Origin: DASZHJ01 sp035581425
GTDB taxonomy: Bacteria > Pseudomonadota > Alphaproteobacteria > ATCC43930 > CGMCC-115725
Length of the DNA stretch: 27,867 nt
Assembly: GCA_035581425.1 (NCBI GenBank)
Contig: DATJVP010000153.1
Span: 1 to 27,867, forward strand
Direction of reading: 5' to 3'
Shown here: positions 15,615 to 22,502 of the stretch, one piece after another
How the letters are laid out: each line of letters begins with the position of its first letter
How positions within the stretch are numbered: the first letter of the stretch is position 1
Program-made: the position numbers and the translations under genes
Notes under the pieces: generated by a model
Database searches by the model: none
The model's input: only the letters and a program-made list of their open reading frames with translations
Told to the model about the DNA's origin: nothing

Positions 15615-17396
15615 GTGGCAAGCACATCTGACAACGGCGGACAGGAACGGCGTCGGCGCAATCGCGTGCGCGTCACGATGCGGGCGGTCCTGGAGACGGC
15701 GCGCGGCCGCTTCGACTGTCGCGTCCTCGACCTCTCTCCGACGGGCGCTTGCGTGCGTCTGCTCGCCTCGATCGAGGAGCGCGAGCCCGTGACGCTCCAC
15801 CTCAACGGCTCCGACAAGATCTCCGGCGTCGTGGCCTGGCGGCGCAACACCTATCTCGGCGTCCAGTTCTTCGAGCGCCTCTCCGATACCGCGCGCGCCT
15901 CGGCACCGCTCAAGGCTGCGGACAAGGCGCCTCCACCCTCGAAGCCACAGCCGCAGCCTCAGGCACAACCACAGCCGCAAGCGCAACCGGCGCCTCGGGC
16001 GGCCGAGCCGCTTCATCTCATCCCCCCCGTCCGCGAAGTCGCGCCCGCCCCCGAGGCCCCGGCCCGGCCCGGCACGCCCCGTCTCGACGGCGACCGCATC
16101 GCCACCATGGTGGCGCAGCTTCAGAACGAGCTCATCGAGCGCATCGACGTCGCGCAAGCCGCGCGCATCGACCGCGACCAGCTCGCGCGCGAGATCGAGC
16201 CGCTCGTCAATCAGATCATCTCGGAGCGCAATCTCCAGCTCAACGGACCCGAGCGCGCCGCTGCGATCAAGGGCCTGGTGGCGGAGATGGTGGGCTTCGG
16301 CCCGCTCGAGCCGCTGCTCGCCGACGAGAGCGTGAGCGACATCCTCGTGGATGGGCCAAAGCGCGTCTATGTGGAGCGCCGCGGCAAGCTCGAGTCGACC
16401 GACGTCACCTTCATCGACGACCGCCACGTCCTCAACCTCGCGACCCGTATCGTGACGCTGGTCGGCCGCCGCATCGACGAGTCGACGCCGCTGGTGGACG
16501 CGCGGCTTCCGGACGGAAGCCGTGTCAACGTGATCGTGCCGCCGCTCGCGCTCGACGGACCCATGATCTCGATCCGCAAATTCGCGAAACAGGTGATCAC
16601 GCTCGAGCGCATGGTGGAGCAGGGCAACCTCTCGGCCTCGATGGCGGCGGTGATCGCGATCGCGACGCGCTCGCGCCTCAACATGCTCATCTCCGGCGGC
16701 ACCGGCTCCGGCAAGACCACCCTCCTCAACGCGATGTCCCGCACGATCGATCCCGGGGAGCGCATCATCACCATCGAGGACGCTGCGGAGCTCCAGCTCC
16801 AGCAGCCGCGCGTGGGCCGGCTCGAGACCCGCATGCCGAACCTAGAGGGCAAGGGCGCGGTCACGATCCGCGATCTCTTCCGGAACGCGCTCCGCATGCG
16901 CCCCGACCGCATCATCGTCGGCGAGATCCGCGGCAGCGAGTGCTTGGACATGCTGCAGGCCATGAACAGCGGCCATGACGGCTCGCTCGGCACGATCCAT
17001 GCGAGCGGGCCGCGCGAGGCCCTGACGCGTCTCGAGAACCTCCTCGACATGAGCGGCATGAACCTCTCCTCGCGCGCCCAGCGCGCGCAGATCGCCTCCG
17101 CGGTCGACATGATCATCCAAGTAAGCCGCATGCGCGACGGCAGGCGCCGCATCACCAGCTTGATGGAAGTGGTGGGCATGGAGAGCGACGTTATCGTGAC
17201 GCAGGAGCTCTTCCACTACCGCTTCGACCGCGAGGGACCGAACGGCGAGCTCATCGGCGAGTTCGTCAGCAGCGGGCTCCGGCCGCACTTCCTGCCGGAA
17301 GCGGAGCTGCACAGCCTCGGCCGCGAGCTCATGCGCGCGGCGATCGGCGAGACCCCGATGCCCGGCGCAGGCGAGCCTCGCTCCGTCCGCGGCTAG
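15615..17396 (+). CDS. PilZ domain fused to a CpaF/TadA-type secretion ATPase
   Basis: 593-residue fusion. Residues 10-92 form a PilZ domain, the c-di-GMP receptor fold, with both ligand motifs: an RxxxR cluster (R13-R17 or R15-R19) and D39-x-S-x-x-G44. A proline/glutamine linker follows (about 100-140, many PQ pairs). Residues 150-580 are a complete CpaF/TadA ATPase of the type II/IV secretion family: Walker A GGTGSGKTT with K367, TIEDAAEL, Walker B DRIIVGEIRG with E437, and LGTIHASG. Such hexamers power Tad/Flp pilus assembly. The start must be GTG at 15615: an in-frame stop lies 39 bases upstream and the next ATG would remove the PilZ arginines. No clear Shine-Dalgarno is visible. No other tad/cpa genes are in the window. 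The stop overlaps the convergent neighbour's stop in CTAG. Confidence 0.92.
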   Translation: MASTSDNGGQERRRRNRVRVTMRAVLETARGRFDCRVLDLSPTGACVRLLASIEEREPVTLHLNGSDKISGVVAWRRNTYLGVQFFERLSDTARASAPLKAADKAPPPSKPQPQPQAQPQPQAQPAPRAAEPLHLIPPVREVAPAPEAPARPGTPRLDGDRIATMVAQLQNELIERIDVAQAARIDRDQLAREIEPLVNQIISERNLQLNGPERAAAIKGLVAEMVGFGPLEPLLADESVSDILVDGPKRVYVERRGKLESTDVTFIDDRHVLNLATRIVTLVGRRIDESTPLVDARLPDGSRVNVIVPPLALDGPMISIRKFAKQVITLERMVEQGNLSASMAAVIAIATRSRLNMLISGGTGSGKTTLLNAMSRTIDPGERIITIEDAAELQLQQPRVGRLETRMPNLEGKGAVTIRDLFRNALRMRPDRIIVGEIRGSECLDMLQAMNSGHDGSLGTIHASGPREALTRLENLLDMSGMNLSSRAQRAQIASAVDMIIQVSRMRDGRRRITSLMEVVGMESDVIVTQELFHYRFDREGPNGELIGEFVSSGLRPHFLPEAELHSLGRELMRAAIGETPMPGAGEPRSVRG

Positions 17397-18787
17397 CCCC
17401 GCTCCACCTCCGAGACGAAATCCTCGAGCTTGCCGCCGGCGCCGCGGGCGATCGCCTCGACATAGGCGAAGGCGATACTCATGCCGGGCTCGAGGAGCGC
17501 GGCGAGACTGCGGCGGAGCCGCTCCTCCTCGGCGGGGCCGAGCGCGCCGCGGACGACGAGCCTCACCTCGATGTCGCGCTGCGTCTTCTGCACGACCTGG
17601 AACTGCCGGATCTGCTCGAATTCCGCGAAGCTGCGGTTGCCGAGCGAGACGTGGCGCCGCGCGCCCGAGGGCAACACCAGCAGGTCGCGTTGCCGTCCCA
17701 CGATCTCGCGCAGCACCGGCAGGCCGCGACCGCAGGGACACGGCGGCCCCGCCTGCGCGAGATCGCCGAGCTCGTAGCGCAGCAGCGGCATCGCATAGTT
17801 GTGGAGCGAGGTCACGACCACGGAGCCGGTCTCGCCGGGCATGCAGGGTGCTCCCGAGGGATCGAGAACCTCAACGAGCGTGCTTTCGGCCGCGACGTGA
17901 TAGTGCGTGTGGCTCGGGCATTGCAGCGCGATGTGCCCGACCTCGACGGCGCTGTACATGTCCGCGATCTCGACGCCGAATGCCATGCGCACGCGCAGGC
18001 GCAGCTCGGGCCCGACCCGCGAGCCGAAGGTGCGGATGTCGCGGAGCTCCGGAAGCCGGAGTCCGCGGTCGCGAAAATGCCAGGCGAGCTCATCGAGCGA
18101 GCCCGCGTTGATGACGAGGTAATCCGGTCGCTCCCGCAGGAGAAATTCCGCCTGCTCCTCGATGGTGCTGGTGAAATCGAGGAGCGCCGCGGGGCCGGTG
18201 CGGAAGAGGAGCGCCTCGGGCTGGCCCCAATTGGCGAAGCTCTCCGTGCGCGGACCGTCCTTGACGGGCCTTATCGCAGCGAGCTTGCGCTGGAGATCGC
18301 GGCGCTGCCAGGCCTCCTCCCGCAGCGTCTGCGCGAAGTAGAAGAGATGAGCGAGCCCAGTTCGGCGTACTCGAAGGGGAATGCCGGTCTTGCCGGAGGT
18401 CGCCTCCTCCAGCACCTCGCCGTGTCTCTGCGGCGGCGTCACCGAGAGAAGCTCGCCCATGCGCTCGCGGGCGGTCGCCCGATCGAGAGGACGCAGGCGC
18501 CGCCAAATCTCCGGCGTGAGCTCACGCCCGCGACGATAGCCGGCAGCGGCGAGGCGCCCGCGATAGAAGGGCAGGCTCTCGAAGGCGAAGCGTACCAGCG
18601 GCGCGAGTTGCCGGAGCTGGTGGCGCAGCAGATGCTCCGGGCTCCACCATTGCGACTGCGCGAGCTGCTGCGAGATCGCGAGGAGATCGGTGGCCATCCC
18701 GCCCGTGAGCGCCGGCCAACCGATCTCCGGAAGCGCCGAGCGGACCCTGGGCCGGTATCGCGCGAAGGGCTGCTCGGTCGAGGTCAT
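17393..18787 (-). CDS. PaaK/CapK-like adenylate-forming enzyme
   Basis: 464-residue member of the phenylacetate-CoA ligase/CapK branch (COG1541) of the adenylating superfamily, enzymes that activate a carboxylate as an acyl-AMP, usually before transfer to CoA. Motifs in order: the phosphate loop EATSGKTGIPLRV (usually SSGTTG, here with lysine), DMYSAVEVGHIALQC (A5 region with the ATP glutamate), PLLRYELGD (A7/A8 region), a cysteine motif PPCPCGRGLP, and GRQRDLLVLPSG. The C-terminal lid is present. The ATG at 18787 has no strong ribosome site. It diverges from the desulfinase-like gene across 102 bases, so the two may share control. It may activate that enzyme's acid substrate, or act in polysaccharide modification like CapK. 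Confidence 0.85.
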   Translation of the reverse strand: MTSTEQPFARYRPRVRSALPEIGWPALTGGMATDLLAISQQLAQSQWWSPEHLLRHQLRQLAPLVRFAFESLPFYRGRLAAAGYRRGRELTPEIWRRLRPLDRATARERMGELLSVTPPQRHGEVLEEATSGKTGIPLRVRRTGLAHLFYFAQTLREEAWQRRDLQRKLAAIRPVKDGPRTESFANWGQPEALLFRTGPAALLDFTSTIEEQAEFLLRERPDYLVINAGSLDELAWHFRDRGLRLPELRDIRTFGSRVGPELRLRVRMAFGVEIADMYSAVEVGHIALQCPSHTHYHVAAESTLVEVLDPSGAPCMPGETGSVVVTSLHNYAMPLLRYELGDLAQAGPPCPCGRGLPVLREIVGRQRDLLVLPSGARRHVSLGNRSFAEFEQIRQFQVVQKTQRDIEVRLVVRGALGPAEEERLRRSLAALLEPGMSIAFAYVEAIARGAGGKLEDFVSEVERG

Positions 18788-18832
18788 CGGTGGCAGTCTA
18801 ATCCGCCGGCGAGTGCCGGGGGTAGCGCGCGA

Positions 18833-18860
18833 TTGACACCGGCGGAACCTGCACGAAGAT
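18833..18860 (+). promoter_or_regulatory. Candidate promoter of the desulfinase-like gene
   Basis: A perfect -35 TTGACA at 18833-18838 is followed after 16 bases by GAAGAT (18855-18860), only 3/6 to consensus. The predicted start near 18867 would leave a short leader before the ATG at 18890. The -35 is clear; the -10 is weak. Confidence 0.35.
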
Positions 18861-18889
18861 GCCGGGGAAGGATTGCGAGGGAGCGAGCG

Positions 18890-20098
18890 ATGGTCGAGCT
18901 GAGCCCCGAACGGAAGGCGCTCCAGACACGAGCGCGCGAGGTCGCGCGAGGCGCCATCGCGGCGCGCGCGGCGGAGGTCGACCGCACTGAGGAATACCCC
19001 TGGGAGAACGTCCGCCTCCTCAAGGAGGCAGGGCTCATGGGGATGACGATTCCGCCGGCCTATGGCGGAAAGGGGCTCGGGTTCCTCGATGCCGTGCTCG
19101 CGATCGAGCAGATGGCGCAGGTCTGCGGCGTCACCGCGCGCATCGTCGTCGAGGCCAACATGGGCGCGATCAGCGCGGTCATGCGCTACGGCAGCGAGGC
19201 GCAGAAGCGGCTCGCGGCGGGTCTCGTGCTCGAGGGCGACAAGCCCGCGATCTGCATCACCGAGCCCGAGGCCGGCAGCGCCGCCTCGGAGATGACGACG
19301 CGCGCGGACAAGCGCGGTGACGTCTACATCCTCAACGGCAGGAAGCATTGGATCACCGGCGGCGGCGTCTCACGCCTCCATCTGATCTTCGCGCGCGTCT
19401 TCGACGAGGAGGGAGCCGAGCAGGGGATCGCGGGCTTCATCGCGGTGCGCGGGGAGTCGAAGGGCCTGGAGATCGGCCGCCGCAGCCGCGCCATGGGGCT
19501 GCGCGGGATTCCCGAGACGGAGATCGTCTTGCGCGATCTCGAAGTGCCGGCGGCGATGGCGCTCATTCCGCCGGAGGGCATCGAGCGCGGCTTTGCGGGC
19601 CTCATGAACGCCTACAACAGCCAGCGCGTCGGCGCCGCGACGGTGGCACTTGGCCTTGCCGAGGGCGCCTATGAGCTGGCGCTCGAGCGCGCGAAGACGC
19701 GCGAGCAGTTCGGCCGTCCGATCGCGGAATTCCAGGGCCTGCAATGGATGCTCGCGGACATGTCGATCGGGATCGCCGCGGCGCAAGCGCTGATCTACAA
19801 AGCCGCCACCAGCAATCCCGCGGGTTTCCCCGACCCGACCGAGGCCGCGCAAGCCAAGGTCTTCGCCTCGGAGATGGCGATCAAGGTCACGAACGACGCG
19901 CTCCAGATCTTCGGCGCCGAGGGCTACGGCCGCGATCTCCCCCTGGAGCGCATGGTGCGCGACGCTCGCATGTTCACCATCGGCGGCGGCACCGCGCAGA
20001 TATTGCGCACCGTCATCGCCTCCCGCCTCCTCGCCCGCAAGCTCCCGCAGACGCGCGACGGGTACATGGACCTGGAGCGCGGCCGAAATCGGAAATAA
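18890..20098 (+). CDS. Probable 3-sulfinopropanoyl-CoA desulfinase (acyl-CoA dehydrogenase family)
   Basis: 402-residue flavoprotein with the acyl-CoA dehydrogenase fold (CITEPEAGS flavin loop, REQFGRPIAEFQGLQ, NDALQIFGAEGYGR). Both positions that normally hold the catalytic glutamate are changed: the MCAD-type site reads IGGGTAQ instead of IYEGTAQ (G366), and the isovaleryl-type site reads NSQRV (Q245). R84 is present in ARIVV. As I remember it, the characterised desulfinase of Advenella mimigardefordensis has Arg84 and a glutamine at this second site and shares the PAICI, GSAASEMTTRADK and MFTI-GGTAQILRT blocks. That enzyme releases sulfite from 3-sulfinopropanoyl-CoA to give propanoyl-CoA. 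The ATG at 18890 is the first sensible start. Alternative: another non-dehydrogenating member of the family. Confidence 0.78.
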   Translation: MVELSPERKALQTRAREVARGAIAARAAEVDRTEEYPWENVRLLKEAGLMGMTIPPAYGGKGLGFLDAVLAIEQMAQVCGVTARIVVEANMGAISAVMRYGSEAQKRLAAGLVLEGDKPAICITEPEAGSAASEMTTRADKRGDVYILNGRKHWITGGGVSRLHLIFARVFDEEGAEQGIAGFIAVRGESKGLEIGRRSRAMGLRGIPETEIVLRDLEVPAAMALIPPEGIERGFAGLMNAYNSQRVGAATVALGLAEGAYELALERAKTREQFGRPIAEFQGLQWMLADMSIGIAAAQALIYKAATSNPAGFPDPTEAAQAKVFASEMAIKVTNDALQIFGAEGYGRDLPLERMVRDARMFTIGGGTAQILRTVIASRLLARKLPQTRDGYMDLERGRNRK

Positions 20099-20247
20099 GG
20101 ATTCGATAGTGATGGGACGCACGGGCCCTCCGCGAACCCTGCGCGGCCCTTTGGCCTTCCCGAGGATTGATCCGCAACTTCCGGGACGCGCGGCCTCGTA
20201 GCCGCATCTAAAACCCACCGGTCCCTCGCAGAGAAGGATCGGCAGCC

Positions 20248-21477
20248 ATGGTCTCGCTCTCTCCTTTCAGCCGCCTCGTCTGGTCGAACCTCGCCGCGCA
20301 GTCGGCGGAGCAGGTGGCGTTGGCGGCGGCGCCGCTCGTCGCGGTGCTGGCGCTCCACGCAGGCGTGGGCGGGACGGGCTTCCTGCAGATGCTGCAGACC
20401 CTGCCCTTCCTGTTGCTGTCGCTGCCGCTGGGCCTTCTCGCGGATCGAGGCTCGCGGAGGCGCCTGATGGCGGGGGCGGAGGCGCTGCGCGCAATCTCGC
20501 TCGTGGCGATCCTTCTACTTCTCGCTCTCGATCATCTGAGCCTGCCGCTGCTGGCGATCCTCGGCTTCGCAGGTGCCGCCGGTACCGTCGCCTATGGCGT
20601 CGCCGCGCCCTCGCTCATTCCCGCACTCGTTGCGCGCGACCGGCTCGCGACGGCCAATGCACGGATCGAGCTCGCGCGAACCATCGCCTTCGCGGGCGGA
20701 CCCGCGCTCGCGGGAGCGCTCGTTGGCTGGACCGGCGGCACGCCGGCCTTCGCCCTTGCGGCGGCACTCTCCGCCATTGCGGTGGCGCTCCTCGCACGCC
20801 TGCGCGAGCCCGCGCGTCCGGCGCTGCCAAGGCGCCACCCGCTGCACGACCTCCGCGAGGGCGCGCGCTTCACCTTCCGCCATCCCCTGCTGCTGCCGGT
20901 GTTCCTGACGCAGCTCGTCTTCAACACGGCCTTCTTCGTGCTGCAGGCGGTCTATGTGCCCTATGCCGTGGCGAGCCTCGGGCTGACGGCGGCGCAGGTG
21001 GGCGTGACGCTCGCCTGCTATGGCGCGGGCATGGTCGTGGGCGCGCTGGCCGCGCCGCGGATCGTCGCGCGGCTTCCCTTCGGGCTCGTCATCGCAACCG
21101 GCCCGGTCGCAGGCGTGATCGCAGCATGCGTCATGCTCGCGACGATTTGGCTGCCGTCGCCGCTGCTCGCGGGCGCGAGCTTCTTCCTGATCGGCGCAGG
21201 ACCGATCCTCTGGGTCATCGGCACCGTGACGCTCCGGCAAAGCGTCGTCCCCGCGGGCATGCTCGGCCGTGTCTCCGCGATCTTCGCGACCGCGACCGGC
21301 GCGCGCCCCATCGGCGCGGCGATCGGGGCGGCGGTGGGTGGCGCCTTCGGGGCCGAGACCGCACTCGCCGTCGCAGCCGCAGGATTTCTCCTGCAAGCCG
21401 CGATCATCCTGGCATCGCCGGTGCTGCCGCTCGCGCGGCAGCCGGAGCCGGTCGACGGCGAGAAGTGCCTGGGCTAG
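20248..21477 (+). CDS. MFS transporter, EntS-like
   Basis: 409-residue major facilitator superfamily protein with about 12 hydrophobic helices and no signal peptide. MFS motif A is present between helices 2 and 3 (GLLADRGSRRRLM). The pattern resembles the EntS/MFS_3 group, which exports siderophores and drugs. AGAAGGA lies upstream of the ATG at 20248. It is 149 bases downstream of the desulfinase-like gene on the same strand; no terminator is obvious, so read-through is possible. Its stop overlaps the convergent TRAP gene's stop in the four bases CTAG at 21474. Substrate unknown; the export direction is inferred from the family. Confidence 0.9.
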   Translation: MVSLSPFSRLVWSNLAAQSAEQVALAAAPLVAVLALHAGVGGTGFLQMLQTLPFLLLSLPLGLLADRGSRRRLMAGAEALRAISLVAILLLLALDHLSLPLLAILGFAGAAGTVAYGVAAPSLIPALVARDRLATANARIELARTIAFAGGPALAGALVGWTGGTPAFALAAALSAIAVALLARLREPARPALPRRHPLHDLREGARFTFRHPLLLPVFLTQLVFNTAFFVLQAVYVPYAVASLGLTAAQVGVTLACYGAGMVVGALAAPRIVARLPFGLVIATGPVAGVIAACVMLATIWLPSPLLAGASFFLIGAGPILWVIGTVTLRQSVVPAGMLGRVSAIFATATGARPIGAAIGAAVGGAFGAETALAVAAAGFLLQAAIILASPVLPLARQPEPVDGEKCLG

Positions 21478-22478
21478 GCCTTGCGGCTCGCCTCCACCAT
21501 CTCGCGGAACTTCTTGACGTTGGCCTCGCCGGCGTAATCCGCGATCCGCTTATAGGCGGGATCCATGAGCGCGCGGAACGGTGCCAAGTCCGGCCGCGTC
21601 ACCTGCATGCCGAGACCGCCGAGCTTGGCGATCTGGTCGCCTTCCTGCTCCGCGATGAGCTTGCGCATGAGATCGCCCGCGCTCGTGCTCTCCTCGCGGA
21701 AGATCGCCTGCTGTTCGGGCGTCAGTTTCTTCCAGGTGATCGCGGAGACCGTATGGATCATGTTGTTGTAGATGTGGCGGGTGATCGAGAGGTACTTCTG
21801 CACCTCGTAGAACTTGTTGTAGTAGATGACCGCGATCGGATTCTCCTCGCCATCGACGGTCTTCTGCGAAAGCGCCAAGTAGAGCTCGGGGAAGGCGATC
21901 GCCTGGACCAGCGCACCGCAGGCCTCCATCGAGGCCTGGATCTGCAGCTCCGGCGGCGTGCGCAGCTTCAGGCCCTTCATGTCACCGGGCACGTTGATCG
22001 GGCGCACGCTGTTGGTGACGTTGCGGAAGCCGTATTCCCAGTTGCGCAACAGGATGAACCCCTGCGCCTCCGCGAGCGGCGCAAGCCACTGCATCCCCGG
22101 GCCGTCGAGGACGCGGAAGACCTGCTCGGTGCTGTCGAAGATGAAGGGCAGCATCACCGCGGCGAAGGCCTTGTCGTATTTGTCGAGCTGTCCCTGGGTC
22201 GGAAGTCCCATGTCGATGGTGCCGAGCTTGATCTGCTGCGCCTGCTCCGGCGGTCCGCCGAGCTGGTTGTTGGGGAAGATGTTGATCTTGATCGCACCAT
22301 TCGTGCGCGCCTCGACCTTGGCCGCGAACTGCTTTGCCGCGACGTTGGCGGGGTGGTCCTGGTCGGCGAAATGCGCGAAGCGCAGCGTCATCGGATCCGC
22401 GCCCCGCGCGAGATAGGGCGTGGAGACGACGAAGCCGGCGGCGCCGAGGCCGGTCTTGAGAAAGGCTCTGCGATGCAT
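21474..22478 (-). CDS. TRAP transporter solute-binding protein, DctP family
   Basis: 334-residue extracytoplasmic solute receptor of a TRAP transporter, which takes up organic acids with a sodium gradient. The N-terminus is a twin-arginine signal, HRRAFLKTGLGAAGF, so export is probably by Tat. The mature protein has LRFAHFADQDHPANVAAKQF, the ligand-arginine segment MKGLKLRTPPE and the long helix near the C-terminus typical of DctP. GGGAGG (22485-22490) lies 6 bases before the ATG at 22478, which rejects a longer frame that starts 24 bases upstream. It follows the fused DctQM permease after 24 bases. Ligand likely a carboxylate; not readable further. Confidence 0.95.
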   Translation of the reverse strand: MHRRAFLKTGLGAAGFVVSTPYLARGADPMTLRFAHFADQDHPANVAAKQFAAKVEARTNGAIKINIFPNNQLGGPPEQAQQIKLGTIDMGLPTQGQLDKYDKAFAAVMLPFIFDSTEQVFRVLDGPGMQWLAPLAEAQGFILLRNWEYGFRNVTNSVRPINVPGDMKGLKLRTPPELQIQASMEACGALVQAIAFPELYLALSQKTVDGEENPIAVIYYNKFYEVQKYLSITRHIYNNMIHTVSAITWKKLTPEQQAIFREESTSAGDLMRKLIAEQEGDQIAKLGGLGMQVTRPDLAPFRALMDPAYKRIADYAGEANVKKFREMVEASRKA

Positions 22479-22502
22479 GGGTTTCCTCCCTGTTGGATTC
22501 AT

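Noticed and set aside
15945..16000. Short tandem CAGCC/CAACC-like repeats resembling a repeat array
   Set aside because: They encode the PQ-rich linker in frame; low complexity, not CRISPR or a VNTR that can be defined.
18788..19348. Upstream extension of the PaaK-like frame to 19348
   Set aside because: It is antisense of the desulfinase-like gene; the ligase homology begins near the ATG at 18787.
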